DNA of 64,000 bases, taken from contig NZ_PVBR01000002.1 in the NCBI RefSeq assembly GCF_002980495.1, positions 335,483 to 399,482 of the forward strand, in the 5' to 3' direction. Each line of letters begins with the position of its first letter. Position 1 is the first letter of the stretch. Position numbers and translations under genes: made by a program. Under the pieces are notes generated by a model. The model ran no database searches and was not told where the DNA came from. It saw only the letters and a program-made list of their open reading frames with translations. Positions 47,299 through 56,799 of the stretch are shown piece after piece. The stretch comes from Phyllobacterium phragmitis. GTDB lineage: Bacteria > Pseudomonadota > Alphaproteobacteria > Rhizobiales > Rhizobiaceae.

Positions 47299-47607
47299 GC
47301 CTCCCTCATGCTGAGCAACTGCTTCAGCATTCCTCAAATCGAACGGGCGCCCAATTATCGTTTGCCGACGCAATGCTGAGGCGCAGCCTAATCGTGAGAC
47401 GTGGGGTTCCATGATCGGCTGCCTCGGCACGGAGGAGCGGCCGGCGCTTCGGCATGCTGCGCGTATCGACACCGGTCGCAGCGTTTAGGAACAACCTAAC
47501 CATCACCACATGAAATCGTAATTTTCGCCGTTTCGCCCCTCCGGTAGACCAACGTTCAGACGCAGACGAATGCGCAGATGTCGGGAGAAGCCAGAAAGGG
47601 CGCGAAT
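47299..47607. other. Divergent promoter region between aspA and the flavin monooxygenase
   Basis: These 309 bases carry no gene of their own. They separate two oppositely transcribed catabolic arms and contain a LysR-type box at 47485-47499. No clear sigma-70 elements could be assigned. Confidence 0.5.
47485..47499. promoter_or_regulatory. LysR-type box TTAGGAACAACCTAA
   Basis: This inverted repeat TTAGG-N5-CCTAA includes a T-N11-A core. It lies in the aspA/monooxygenase divergent region. The LysR regulator at 56.8 kb is a candidate binder. Confidence 0.5.
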
Positions 47608-48963
47608 ATGTCAGTTGAAGAAGTAGACACGCTTGTTGTTGGTGGCGGCCAGGCCGGATTGGCCATGAGCGAGCATCTGAGCAAATGCGGCATACCTCAC
47701 CTCGTCCTCGAGCGGCATCGCATTGCCGAGCGATGGCGCTCGCAAAGGTGGGATTCACTGGTTACCAATGGTCCTGCCTGGCATGATCGCTTTCCGGGGA
47801 TGGAGTTCCCCGGTGCCGATCCCGATGCCTTCATCCATAAGGAAGCCGTTGCCGACTATTTTGTCGCTTATGCCAAAATGATCGCAGCACCCATCCGGTG
47901 CGGTATGGAAGTCAAGGAAGTTCGAAGAGACGTTGGCCAGCCGGGATTCCGCGTCGAGACCTCGACGGGTGTGATCGCGGCAAAGAGCGTGGTTGCCGCC
48001 ACCGGGCCATTTCAACGTCCCGTCATCCCCCCTGTGGTCCCCGGGGATGCAGGACTGGTGCAGATACACTCCAATACCTACCGCAATCCTCATCAGCTGC
48101 CTGAAGGTGCTGTACTGGTGGTCGGCGCCGGGTCTTCGGGCGTGCAGATCGCCGACGAACTGCTGCGAGCGGGCCGAAGCGTCTTTCTGTCGGTTGGTCC
48201 GCACGACCGTCCTCCGCGCGCTTACCGCGGGCGCGATTTCTGCTGGTGGCTGGGGGTCCTCGGCAAATGGGACCTCCAGACTCCCAGGCCTGGCATGGAG
48301 CATGTCACTATCGCGGTGAGCGGTGCGCGCGGCGGCGAGACAATCGACTTCCGGCGCCTTGCCGCACAGGGAATGACCCTCGTCGGCTGCACGAAAGGGT
48401 ACAACGACGGCGCCATTACCTTCGCACCGGATCTCGCCGAAAATATTGCCCGTGGCGATGCCAACTACATAACGCTGCTGGACGAGGCCGATGCCTATGC
48501 CGCGCGCAATGGCCTCGACCTTCCGGAAGAGCCCGATGCCCGCAAGATCGAGGCAGACCCTGAATGCGTGACGGATCCGATTCTCGATCTGAACCTGGCT
48601 CGCGCCGGAATAAGGTCGATCATCTGGGCTACCGGCTTTACCGTCGATTACAACTGGCTCAAGGTCGATGCGTTCGATGAAAACGGCAAGCCGAAGCATC
48701 AGCGGGGCGTCTCAGTGGAACCGGGAATCTATTTCCTGGGGCTGCCGTGGCAATCGCGGAGGGGGTCCAGCTTCATCTGGGGTGTCTGGCACGATGCCAA
48801 ATTCCTGGCGGACCATATCGCAACCCAGCGTAAGTATCTCGCATACCATGAAGCTGCGAAACGCAGGCCCAACGATCATCACAACTCAACGGCCGATAAT
48901 TCGCAATCAACAGAGATCACGCGTTCGACCCGTACTCCTGCCCCAGTCGGCGACAAAGCCTGA
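47608..48963 (+). CDS. Flavin-dependent monooxygenase of the FMO/CzcO type
   Basis: The ATG at 47608 is preferred to one ten codons earlier. The 451 residues begin with an FAD Rossmann motif, VVGGGQAGLAMSEHLS. An NADP motif follows at VVGAGSSGVQIADELL near 170, and an ATGF segment (IIWATGFTVDY) occurs near 345. This layout is shared by FMO-like N- or S-oxygenases and Baeyer-Villiger enzymes. Its FxGxxxHxxx(Y/W) motif is not clear, so the exact class is open. It leads the RidA-DUF1028 operon and may hydroxylate an amine nitrogen. The C-terminal 35 residues are polar and probably disordered. Confidence 0.82.
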   Translation: MSVEEVDTLVVGGGQAGLAMSEHLSKCGIPHLVLERHRIAERWRSQRWDSLVTNGPAWHDRFPGMEFPGADPDAFIHKEAVADYFVAYAKMIAAPIRCGMEVKEVRRDVGQPGFRVETSTGVIAAKSVVAATGPFQRPVIPPVVPGDAGLVQIHSNTYRNPHQLPEGAVLVVGAGSSGVQIADELLRAGRSVFLSVGPHDRPPRAYRGRDFCWWLGVLGKWDLQTPRPGMEHVTIAVSGARGGETIDFRRLAAQGMTLVGCTKGYNDGAITFAPDLAENIARGDANYITLLDEADAYAARNGLDLPEEPDARKIEADPECVTDPILDLNLARAGIRSIIWATGFTVDYNWLKVDAFDENGKPKHQRGVSVEPGIYFLGLPWQSRRGSSFIWGVWHDAKFLADHIATQRKYLAYHEAAKRRPNDHHNSTADNSQSTEITRSTRTPAPVGDKA

Positions 48964-48993
48964 ACGTTCGTGCCCCGATCCATGGAGACCAAA

Positions 48994-49410
48994 ATGGCGC
49001 ATACGCGAATTCGCAAGTTCAACACGAAAGACACCTATCCCGAGCAGAACCTCGACAACGATCTCTGTCAGGCAGTGGTAAGCCAGGGCGGCAGGATCGT
49101 CTGGCTACGCGGCCAGTGTCCGCAGAATCTGGACGACGCGGAAAATATTGACAGCCACGATCCCGTCGAACAGACGCATAAGGTCATGCAGAATATCAGG
49201 CAGCTTATCGAAGAAGCAGGCGGGAATATGGAACATCTGGTGAAGGTCGTGGTCTATCTGACCGATGTCCGGCATCGCGAAGCGGTGTACCGCACGATGG
49301 GCGAATACATCAAAGGCGTGTATCCCGTTTCGACCGGCCTCGTCGTCCAGGCGCTGGCGCGGCCCGAATGGCTGGTCGAGATCGACGCAACCGCCGTCAT
49401 CCCGGAGTGA
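48994..49410 (+). CDS. RidA-family enamine/imine deaminase
   Basis: The start at 48994 (MAHTRIRKFNTK) with GGAG upstream gives 138 residues. The RidA core appears as RQLIEEAGGNMEHLVKVVVYLTDVR and VYPVSTGLVVQALARPEWLVEIDATAVIPE, with the conserved Arg replaced or shifted relative to canonical RidA. It would hydrolyse reactive imines released by the monooxygenase or amine dehydrogenase. It sits 30 bases behind the monooxygenase gene. Confidence 0.85.
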   Translation: MAHTRIRKFNTKDTYPEQNLDNDLCQAVVSQGGRIVWLRGQCPQNLDDAENIDSHDPVEQTHKVMQNIRQLIEEAGGNMEHLVKVVVYLTDVRHREAVYRTMGEYIKGVYPVSTGLVVQALARPEWLVEIDATAVIPE

Positions 49411-49414
49411 CCCC

Positions 49415-50089
49415 ATGACCTTTTCGCTCGTAGCTCGCTGTCGCGATACCGGCATGTTCGGTATCGCCATCTCCTCCTCCTCTCCGGCGGTAGCGGCGCG
49501 GTGCGCCTATGCGCGTGCTGGCGTCGGCGCGGTAGCCTCCCAGAACGTGACGGATCCGACCTTAGGGCCTCTCACACTCGACCTGATGGAACAGGGAATG
49601 AGTGCCGAAGTCGCCATTGCTGAGATGAAGAAGCAGAGCAAGTTCATAGAGTACCGGCAAGTGCTCGCAGTTGACTGTAAAGGTCGAACGGCAATCTATT
49701 CCGGCCCTAACGCCCTTGGTATCTGGGCCGAGGCGCGGAGCGAAAATGTCGCCTCGGGCGGAAACCTGTTGGCCAATGATGGCGTTCCGCAGGCCATTGT
49801 CGATGGATTTCTCACCTCATCAGGCCATCTGGGGGATCGCTTGATAGCCGCGATGCGAGCCGGTCTGGCAGCTGGTGGCGAGGCTGGCCCGGTGCATTCG
49901 GCGGGGCTCAAGCTCGTCGACAAGGTGAGCTGGCCTGTCGCCGATCTGCGCTGCGATTGGACCGATGGCTGCCCAATCGAGGCGATTGCAAAGGCCTGGG
50001 ATATCTACAAACCCCAACTGGAAGCCTACGTGCAGCGCGCGCGCGACCCGCGTCAAGCCCCGTCCTATGGCGTGCCTGGGGACGAGTGA
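49415..50089 (+). CDS. DUF1028 protein (Ntn-hydrolase-like)
   Basis: The start at 49415 is four bases after the RidA stop. The 224 residues show the DUF1028 pattern MTFSLVARCRDTGMFGIAISSSSPAV and GVGAVASQNVTDPTLGPLTLDLM, and later GGNLLANDGVPQAIVDGF. Family members resemble gamma-glutamyl or isoaspartyl amidohydrolases and occur in amino acid or amine catabolic operons. Direct activity is not known for this subgroup, but amide or N-acyl hydrolysis would fit. Confidence 0.82.
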   Translation: MTFSLVARCRDTGMFGIAISSSSPAVAARCAYARAGVGAVASQNVTDPTLGPLTLDLMEQGMSAEVAIAEMKKQSKFIEYRQVLAVDCKGRTAIYSGPNALGIWAEARSENVASGGNLLANDGVPQAIVDGFLTSSGHLGDRLIAAMRAGLAAGGEAGPVHSAGLKLVDKVSWPVADLRCDWTDGCPIEAIAKAWDIYKPQLEAYVQRARDPRQAPSYGVPGDE

Positions 50090-50239
50090 GACCGGGATGA
50101 ATGTCGCCCCCGATCAGAATCAATGGCCGGCCGCCGACGCTACGGCCACTCCGTGACCCATGACTTTGAAGGCTGCGTGGTTGCGGTCGGCGCCCATGGT
50201 AATTGGCGGGCGCGGCCTCTGGAGGCATCCCAGGTGAAT

Positions 50240-50941
50240 TCAGAGATAAAGGCTTTTGGCCGCCTTCGATGACAACAACTCCTTGGCTGGCCCTTCCTGG
50301 GCCACCCTCCCCTTGATCAAAACATATCCGCGATCAGCAATGCTGAGACCCATCTCGGCATTCTGCTCTATCAGGAGAACCGTCGTTCCCCGGCGATGAA
50401 TTTCCTGGGTGATTTCGAAATACTCGCCAATCAGCTTGGGCGAAAGCCCCAAAGACGGCTCGTCCATGACCACGAATTTGGGCTCGCCGATCAGCGCGCG
50501 CGCCAGCGCCACCATGGCCTGCTCCCCACCCGACAACGTACCTGCCGCCTGTCGCAACCGCTCACGAATACGCGGAAACAGGCTCGACATTTTGTCGAGC
50601 TGGGCCTCGAAGTTCGGCCGGCCGCCGGAGACGGCGTCGTAGCCAAGGCGCAGGTTCTCGATGACCGTCAAGCTGGGAAATAGCCGCCTCCCCTCGGGGA
50701 CGAGGCCGACACCGAGTGCGGCGAGGTTTTCGGTGCCAATCGTCGCGAGATTCTTGCCCATCACCTCGACCGCGCCTCGCTGCGCACGCACTACGCCGCA
50801 GACGGTCATGAAAGTGGTGGTCTTGCCGGCGCCATTCGGCCCGAGCAGACAGACCAGCTCCCCCGCGCGGACGCTCATCGTCACATCGCGCAGCATTGGG
50901 ACCGCACCATAGGTGGTACCCACGTCCTTTAGATCAAGCAT
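50240..50941 (-). CDS. livF: Branched-chain-type ABC transporter ATPase (LivF)
   Basis: The start at 50941 removes 25 unlikely codons and leaves an eight-base overlap with livG. The 233 residues have Walker A GPNGAGKTTTF near 33, LSGGEQAMVALARAL and Walker B FVVMDEPSLGLSP. It forms the ATPase pair with LivG in a hydrophobic/polar amino acid or amide transporter. The set livF-livG-livM-livH is transcribed together from the right. Confidence 0.9.
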   Translation of the reverse strand: MLDLKDVGTTYGAVPMLRDVTMSVRAGELVCLLGPNGAGKTTTFMTVCGVVRAQRGAVEVMGKNLATIGTENLAALGVGLVPEGRRLFPSLTVIENLRLGYDAVSGGRPNFEAQLDKMSSLFPRIRERLRQAAGTLSGGEQAMVALARALIGEPKFVVMDEPSLGLSPKLIGEYFEITQEIHRRGTTVLLIEQNAEMGLSIADRGYVLIKGRVAQEGPAKELLSSKAAKSLYL

Positions 50942-51719
50942 GGGCGGCTGCCTTTCCCAGATAGGCTTCCTGTACGCGAGGATCAGCGCGCACCGTCTCG
51001 AAACTGCCTTCGGCAATACGGCTTCCGTAGTCGATGCACATCACCCGCTCGGGAAAGGCATCAACGACACGCATATCGTGCTCGATCAGGATCACGGACA
51101 GTTCCGGATGCTCGGAGCACAGCCTTTTGATATCGGCCACCAGCCCATCCGTTTCGGTGTCGTCCATGCCGACCGATGGCTCATCGAGCAAGATCAGCTT
51201 GGGCTGCGAGGCGAGCGCACGGGCGATTTCCAGCCTGCGCCGGTCCGCCTGGGCCAGCGTTCCGGCAAGGCGACTGCGCTGTTCGTAGAGATCGCCGGAC
51301 CCGGCCTGCAGCAGCGTTTCCGCTTTCTTGACGCAGGCCGCCATCTCGTGGCGCGAGGAGCCGGGGCGGAAGAGTGCGTCCAGAACGCCGGTCTTGGTGC
51401 GCGTATGCATGCCGATGATGACATTGTCGAGGACGCTGAGATCCGAGAACAGGCGCGACGACTGGAAGGTACGGGCGATCCCTCGCTTCACCACCTCGTA
51501 GGACGGCTTGCCGGTAATGTCGGCGCCGTCGAACGTCACCCGCCCCACCGTCGGCTTGTAGACACCGGTCACGACATTGAACAACGTCGACTTTCCGGCA
51601 CCGTTCGGCCCTATCACCGCCAGCACCGAACCCTTTTCGACAGAGAAGGTGACGTCGTTCAGCGCAACCAGCCCACCGAAACGTATGGTGAGGTTCTCGA
51701 CCTTGAGAAGCGCGCTCAT
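50934..51719 (-). CDS. livG: Branched-chain-type ABC transporter ATPase (LivG)
   Basis: The 261 residues have Walker A GPNGAGKSTLFN near 36, LAGTLAQADRRRLEIARAL in the signature position (an unusual version: LSGG replaced by LAGT) and Walker B LILLDEPSVGMDD. The changed signature is worth noting, since LivG proteins normally keep LSYG or LSGG. It overlaps livM by four bases. Confidence 0.9.
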   Translation of the reverse strand: MSALLKVENLTIRFGGLVALNDVTFSVEKGSVLAVIGPNGAGKSTLFNVVTGVYKPTVGRVTFDGADITGKPSYEVVKRGIARTFQSSRLFSDLSVLDNVIIGMHTRTKTGVLDALFRPGSSRHEMAACVKKAETLLQAGSGDLYEQRSRLAGTLAQADRRRLEIARALASQPKLILLDEPSVGMDDTETDGLVADIKRLCSEHPELSVILIEHDMRVVDAFPERVMCIDYGSRIAEGSFETVRADPRVQEAYLGKAAAHA

Positions 51720-52891
51720 CGATGAACTCCATATTGACGCAGACGCTGAGGGAACAGTCCCTGCGGACGGATCATGAGGAAGCCGATGACGACAACACCG
51801 AAGAACAGCAGGCGATAGTCCGAAAAAGCACGTAGCTTCTCGGGCAGAATTGTAAGAAGGAACGCCCCGATGATCACGCCGAATATGTTGTCCATGCCAC
51901 CGACGATAACCATCGTCATGATGGTGACCGAGACCAGAAAGGTGAAGTTGTCGGGTGAGATGTAGGAGACGTAGAATGCGTAGATCGTGCCGGCGAAGGC
52001 CGCGAGGAAGGCATCGACCGCAAAAGCCAGCACCTTATACCAGGCGACGTTGATACCCTGCGCCTTGGCGGCGATCTCGTCCGCGCGCAGCGCGTTCCAG
52101 GCAAGTCCGATGCGCGAGCCGTGGAGACGTTGCGCCGTCACGATGGCCACCACCACAAGTGCTGCGGAGAGATAGTAGAAATTCGCCTGGCTCGGAAGCT
52201 TCCAGCCGAACACTTGTAGCGGACTGGCAAAGGAATGGCCGAAGAGGCTCGGTGCGGGGATGCCGACCAGACCATTGGGGCCGCCTGTCCAGTCGAAATT
52301 GTTAAGCAGTTGCTGCACGACCACGCCGAAGGCGATCGTGACAAGCGCGAGGTAGGTATCGCGCGTGCGCATAGAGGGGATACCTATGATGAAGCCGAAC
52401 AAGGTCGCGGCCAGAGCGGCAATGGGCAGCGTCAACCAGAAACTCATGCCGAAATTAAGCGCCAGCAGTGCCGATGCATAGGCGCCGATTCCATAGGAAG
52501 CGCCGGTGGAAAAGTTCGGGATATTGGCACTGCCGAGCTGAAAATTAAGCGCCAGCGCCAGCACCGCGTAGAGCTGCGCCACGATCAGCAGATGCAATAT
52601 ATAAGTGTTGGAGCCCACCAGGAACGGAAAGCCCAGCACGATGACGGCAGCCGTCGCTGTGGTGATCAGCGGAACGCGCGTCAAGCTCGCCATGACGAAG
52701 TCGTTTATCCAGGGAAACCGTTCCAGCAGGAAGAAGCCGACACCGAGCAACACCAGGAGCCCTATCACCTGCCAGCCTCCATCGGCCTTGAGTAGTGCGT
52801 AGAGGAAGGCGGCGCCGCAAAGCTGTGACAGGATTGTGAATGCGGTTGCCGCAGCGGCCCCCGGGGCCGCGGACGAAGCTGAGCGTCCCAT
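51716..52891 (-). CDS. livM: Branched-chain-type ABC transporter permease (LivM)
   Basis: The 391-residue membrane protein has about ten helices. It has the typical LALNFQLGSANIPNFSTGASYGIGAYASALL and the cytoplasmic loop around RIGLAWNALRADEIAAKAQGINVAWYKVLAF, the ATPase contact. The first 35 residues are Ala/Ser-rich and may be extra. It follows livH three bases later. Confidence 0.9.
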   Translation of the reverse strand: MGRSASSAAPGAAAATAFTILSQLCGAAFLYALLKADGGWQVIGLLVLLGVGFFLLERFPWINDFVMASLTRVPLITTATAAVIVLGFPFLVGSNTYILHLLIVAQLYAVLALALNFQLGSANIPNFSTGASYGIGAYASALLALNFGMSFWLTLPIAALAATLFGFIIGIPSMRTRDTYLALVTIAFGVVVQQLLNNFDWTGGPNGLVGIPAPSLFGHSFASPLQVFGWKLPSQANFYYLSAALVVVAIVTAQRLHGSRIGLAWNALRADEIAAKAQGINVAWYKVLAFAVDAFLAAFAGTIYAFYVSYISPDNFTFLVSVTIMTMVIVGGMDNIFGVIIGAFLLTILPEKLRAFSDYRLLFFGVVVIGFLMIRPQGLFPQRLRQYGVHR

Positions 52892-52894
52892 TTG

Positions 52895-53812
52895 TCAGAC
52901 CTTCTCCATGATGGTGCGCCCGAGCAGGCCGGCGGGGCGAAAGATAAGCACGACAATGACAAGGACGAAGACGAAGACGAGCCGGTAGGACGCCCCGTCT
53001 GGTACGAAGGTCTGGGCCAGCACCTCGATGCCGGCGATGATCAGACCTCCAGCGATGGCGCCCGGCATTGAACCCAGTCCACCGATAACCGCGGCCGAGA
53101 AGCCGAGCAGACCGGTCATCACGCCAAAATCAAAGCGTGTGACGCCCGCATAGCTTGCGAAGAGCAATCCCGCGATCGCGCCGATCGCAGACGCGATGAA
53201 GAAGGTCGCCCGGAAGACGCGGTCATCGCGTATCCCCATCATCCGCGCGACAACGCGGTCCTCGGATGCGGCGCGGATGCGCAGGCCAAGCGGGGTCAGC
53301 CGCAGGAAGACGAACAATAACGCCACCAGCAGCGTCGTCAGCCCGACGACGAGGAGCGAGAACCAGCTTATCGGCACGCTGGTGATTTCGAATGCCACAC
53401 CTGACACCAGGCGCGGAAAGGCATGCGGGTTTGAACCTTGCGGATAGAGATGGCGAATGAGTTCACGGATGACGATGCCAAGCGCTACTGTTGCCACCAG
53501 CGCCATCATGGCTGGCGCGTCGCGGAAACGACGAATGACGACCTTGTCGAGTACGGCGCCGATCAGGCCAACGGCAAGTACCGCTGCAACAACCGCCAGA
53601 ACCAGCCAGGCAGGCCCAGTAGCCCCCAGGGCTGCGGCAAGCCCCTGCGCTGACGCCAGCGCGATGAACGGTGCTGTCATCGCCACGTCGCCGTGGGAGA
53701 AATGAATGACGTTGAGAACGCCGAAGATGAGGCTGAATCCTATAGCGAGCAACGCGTAGATACAGCCAAGGGTAATCCAGTTCACTGATTGCTGGACAAA
53801 CAGTTCCACCAT
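52895..53812 (-). CDS. livH: Branched-chain-type ABC transporter permease (LivH)
   Basis: The 305-residue membrane protein has GLLFASYAGVTRFDFGVMTGLLGFSAAVIGGLGSMPGAI near 216, and the coupling motif around LGLRIRAASEDRVVARMMGI. The ATG at 53812 is preceded by GAGGCGG. It is first in the minus-strand operon, divergent from the binding-protein gene, an arrangement that lets one regulator switch both. Confidence 0.9.
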   Translation of the reverse strand: MVELFVQQSVNWITLGCIYALLAIGFSLIFGVLNVIHFSHGDVAMTAPFIALASAQGLAAALGATGPAWLVLAVVAAVLAVGLIGAVLDKVVIRRFRDAPAMMALVATVALGIVIRELIRHLYPQGSNPHAFPRLVSGVAFEITSVPISWFSLLVVGLTTLLVALLFVFLRLTPLGLRIRAASEDRVVARMMGIRDDRVFRATFFIASAIGAIAGLLFASYAGVTRFDFGVMTGLLGFSAAVIGGLGSMPGAIAGGLIIAGIEVLAQTFVPDGASYRLVFVFVLVIVVLIFRPAGLLGRTIMEKV

Positions 53813-53880
53813 CCGTTCCGCCTCTTTTTATAATTGAGAGGAGAACTATCAGTGATCCCGGCCAGCGCCCATAATGAATC

Positions 53881-53906
53881 TCCGAAGTCACGGATAGCAA
53901 TTTCCG
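53881..53906. promoter_or_regulatory. Overlapping inverted repeats TCCG-N6-CGGA and CGGA-N8-TCCG
   Basis: Three TCCG/CGGA half-sites lie in alternating orientation in the 195-base space between divergent livH and the binding protein gene. They look like a regulator-binding cluster for both genes. The binding protein is not known. Confidence 0.4.
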
Positions 53907-54007
53907 AATTTCGCGCGGGGCCGCAGGTAATTAGAGTTCACCGCATCCGGCGATAACGACCGGCAGACCGCAGGTAGTGTGGTAGATAATCCCTTTAGAG
54001 GTGGAAC

Positions 54008-55138
54008 ATGAAAACCAAGCTGAAAGCGCTCAAAAGCGTATCCTTCTTCATTGCCAGCTCCGTGCTTGCGCTTGCATTAAGCGTTGCTCATGCCCAGGCC
54101 GAGCAGATCAAGCTGGGCTTCATCGGGCCGTTGTCGGGCGGCAATGCCCAGCAGGGCCTCGGTGCGCGCAATGGCTTCCTGCTGGCTATCGAGCAGGCCA
54201 ATGCCGATAGCTACCCATATGAGGTGGAGGCTGTGGTCCTCGACGACGCGTCCGATCCAAGTGTTGGCGTATCGGCCGCACAGAAGCTGGTGAACGATCC
54301 CGCGGTCATCGGCGCAACCGGACACTGGAACAGCCCCGTCGCCCTGGCGACGATGCCTGTCTTCAATCGCGCCCAGATGCCGTTCATCATCTGGGGCGCC
54401 GTCAGCCCCAAGATCACCGAGCAAAATCTTCCCAATGTGACGCGCGTCACACCTACGCTCGTCAATGAGAACAAGCCGCTCGCCGAGGCGATCATCAAGG
54501 ATGGCAAGGCCAAGAAGATCGCGATCATCTCCGACACCTCGGATTACGGCGCTGCCAACACCAAATGGTTCACCGAGTTCTTCACGGCCGCTGGCGGCGA
54601 GATCGTTTCGTCCGATGCCGCGGCAGTCGGAACGACGGATTTTCGTGCCATGCTCACCACCGCCAAAGCGGCGGCGCCAGATGCCATCTATTTCGGCGGC
54701 GTTGTAACCGAAGCGGCGCTGGTGCGCAGCCAGACGGCAGATCTCGGCATGGGCTCGCTCCCGATGTATGGTATATCCGGGATCTTCGATCCGAAATTCA
54801 TCGAGATCGCCGGCGCTGCTGCCGAGGGCACGATTGTAGGCACACCATCGGTGCAATCCAACCCGAAGCTGGAAGCGTTCGAAAAGGCTTATGAGGCCAA
54901 GGGCTTTGCCGAACCTGCGGGATCTTATGCAAAATATGCCTATGAGGCGGCGCAAATCCTCCTCGCGGTCATCAAGGAGCACGGCATTGAGGACAAGGAG
55001 GCGCTGAGTCAGGCCATCCGCAGCATTCAGCATGACGGAATACTCGGCAACATCTCCTTCGACGAGAACGGCCAGATAAACATGGCGGTGGAGATAGACC
55101 TGCACGTCGTTCGCGACGGCAAATGGGTCGATATGTAA
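54008..55138 (+). CDS. ABC transporter substrate-binding protein (branched-chain/amide type)
   Basis: The 376-residue protein starts with a signal peptide (cleavage near AHAQA, residue 33). A type I periplasmic-binding fold follows with IKLGFIGPLSGGNAQQGLGARNGFLLAIEQAN and VIGATGHWNSPVALATMPVF. It delivers the substrate to LivHM. The ligand may be an amino acid, an amide or an N-methyl amine. It is the partner of the divergent livFGMH genes. Confidence 0.88.
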   Translation: MKTKLKALKSVSFFIASSVLALALSVAHAQAEQIKLGFIGPLSGGNAQQGLGARNGFLLAIEQANADSYPYEVEAVVLDDASDPSVGVSAAQKLVNDPAVIGATGHWNSPVALATMPVFNRAQMPFIIWGAVSPKITEQNLPNVTRVTPTLVNENKPLAEAIIKDGKAKKIAIISDTSDYGAANTKWFTEFFTAAGGEIVSSDAAAVGTTDFRAMLTTAKAAAPDAIYFGGVVTEAALVRSQTADLGMGSLPMYGISGIFDPKFIEIAGAAAEGTIVGTPSVQSNPKLEAFEKAYEAKGFAEPAGSYAKYAYEAAQILLAVIKEHGIEDKEALSQAIRSIQHDGILGNISFDENGQINMAVEIDLHVVRDGKWVDM

Positions 55139-55152
55139 GGCAGTATCGGCCG

Positions 55153-55178
55153 CCGCGCTGCTATCGATGGCAGCGCGG
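55153..55178 (+). repeat. Intercistronic hairpin after the binding-protein gene
   Basis: CCGCGCTGC pairs with GCAGCGCGG over an eight-base loop. It lies 14 bases after the stop codon and before the aldehyde dehydrogenase gene. There is no T-run. It probably serves as a stabiliser or attenuator, as with the other binding-protein gene at 22.5 kb. Confidence 0.6.
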
Positions 55179-55258
55179 TCACTTACGAAGGCGATCCAAC
55201 CGCACCCTACGATGAACAGTCCCGCCAATCGGGGTTTATCAGCAATCAGGACTTCAAA

Positions 55259-56749
55259 ATGAGCGAGCTCAGCCATAAAGACTGGATCGAAAAGGCGTCA
55301 CAAATCCGTTTCCGTGACAAGGCATTTATCGACGGGCGGTTCATCGAATCCAGGTCGGGGAGAACATTCGCCAGCGTCAATCCGGCAACCGGCGAAACGC
55401 TAGCCGATGTCGCCTCTTGTGGAGAAGAGGAAGTCAATCTCGCCGTAACCGCTGCCAGGCGAAGCTTCGAGGCGGGCATATGGTCACGTGCTACGCCGGC
55501 TCATCGCAAGCAGGTGTTGCTTCGCCTGGCGGAACTGCTGCGAGAAAACCTGCACGAGCTCGCCCTCCTGGAATCGCTCGATATGGGCAAACTGGTCAAA
55601 GATGCGGCGGCCGTCGATGTACCGGGTTCGGCTGGGATCTTCCAGTGGTATGCCGAGGCCATAGACAAGGTCTATGACGAGATCGCGCCGACAGGCGAAG
55701 GCGACCTGGTGCTGGTACGGCGCGAGCCGCTCGGCGTTGTCGGCGCAGTGGTGCCGTGGAACTTCCCCCTCGACATGGCGACATGGAAATGCGCTCCCGC
55801 GCTTGCGACGGGCAATTCAGTCGTGCTCAAGCCGGCTGAACAGTCGCCGTTCTCGGCACTAAGGCTCGCAGAACTCGCCATGGAAGCCGGGTTGCCCGCA
55901 GGTGTGCTCAATGTGGTCCCGGGCCTCGGCGAGACTGCCGGTCAGGCGCTGGGACGCCATATGGACGTCGATTGCCTCGCCTTCACCGGCTCGACGGCGG
56001 TCGGCAAGATGTTCCTGCAATATTCCGGCCAGTCGAACATGAAACAGGTGTGGCCGGAGACCGGCGGCAAGAGTCCTAACCTGGTGTTCGCCGACTGCTC
56101 TGATCTGGATGCGGCGGCAGACATGGCCGCCTTCGGCATATTCTTCAACCAGGGAGAAATATGTTCGGCCAACTCAAGGCTGCTTGTGGAGCGCAGCATC
56201 AAGGATGCGCTGCTCGAAAAGCTGGTGGAGCGGGCGGAGGCAATGCAGCCGGGAAACCCGCTTGACCCGGCTTCGAAAATGGGAGCGATGGTCGATGCCC
56301 GTCACACGGCAAACGTCATGCGCTTCATAGAAGCGGGCAAGAAGAATGCGCGCCTCGTCGTCGGCGGTGACCAGATTACTATCAACCGGCGGGGCAGCTA
56401 CGTGCAGCCCACCATCTTCGACAATGTGACGCCAAACGATGCGCTCGCTCGCGAGGAGATCTTCGGTCCCGTACTGTCAGTCATCTCTTTCGACGACGAG
56501 GAAGAGGCGGTTCGGATCGCCAACGACAGCATCTACGGTCTGGCTGCGTCGTTGTGGACCGACAGCCTGTCCCGCGCGCACCGTATCGCCAGTCGTCTGC
56601 GCGTCGGCACGGTTTCAGTCAATACAGTCGACGCACTGAGCCCGATGACACCGTTCGGCGGCTTCAAGCAGTCCGGCTTCGGGCGGGATCTGTCACTTCA
56701 TTCGCTTGAGAAGTACACCGCACTCAAGACCACCTGGATTAAGCATTAA
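55259..56749 (+). CDS. Aldehyde dehydrogenase, PuuC-like (gamma-glutamyl-aminobutanal type)
   Basis: The 496 residues show PWNFPLDMATWKCAPALATGNSVVLKPAE (NAD site). The catalytic Cys is in FFNQGEICSANSRLL, and the Glu is in QVWPETGGKSPNLVF. The C-terminal PFGGFKQSGFGRDLSLHSLEKYTALKTTWI closely follows PuuC and other 4-aminobutanal-type enzymes. It would oxidise an amino-aldehyde to the acid. It lies between the binding protein and the LysR gene and suggests a polyamine-like or amino-aldehyde step. Confidence 0.9.
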   Translation: MSELSHKDWIEKASQIRFRDKAFIDGRFIESRSGRTFASVNPATGETLADVASCGEEEVNLAVTAARRSFEAGIWSRATPAHRKQVLLRLAELLRENLHELALLESLDMGKLVKDAAAVDVPGSAGIFQWYAEAIDKVYDEIAPTGEGDLVLVRREPLGVVGAVVPWNFPLDMATWKCAPALATGNSVVLKPAEQSPFSALRLAELAMEAGLPAGVLNVVPGLGETAGQALGRHMDVDCLAFTGSTAVGKMFLQYSGQSNMKQVWPETGGKSPNLVFADCSDLDAAADMAAFGIFFNQGEICSANSRLLVERSIKDALLEKLVERAEAMQPGNPLDPASKMGAMVDARHTANVMRFIEAGKKNARLVVGGDQITINRRGSYVQPTIFDNVTPNDALAREEIFGPVLSVISFDDEEEAVRIANDSIYGLAASLWTDSLSRAHRIASRLRVGTVSVNTVDALSPMTPFGGFKQSGFGRDLSLHSLEKYTALKTTWIKH

Positions 56750-56799
56750 AAGGATGTGATCGCTTGATTACAATACAGAAACCGGCGATATAGCCATCC

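Noticed and set aside
54077..55276. 399-codon minus-strand frame
   Set aside because: It is antisense to the binding-protein gene, which has a signal peptide and the expected fold motifs.
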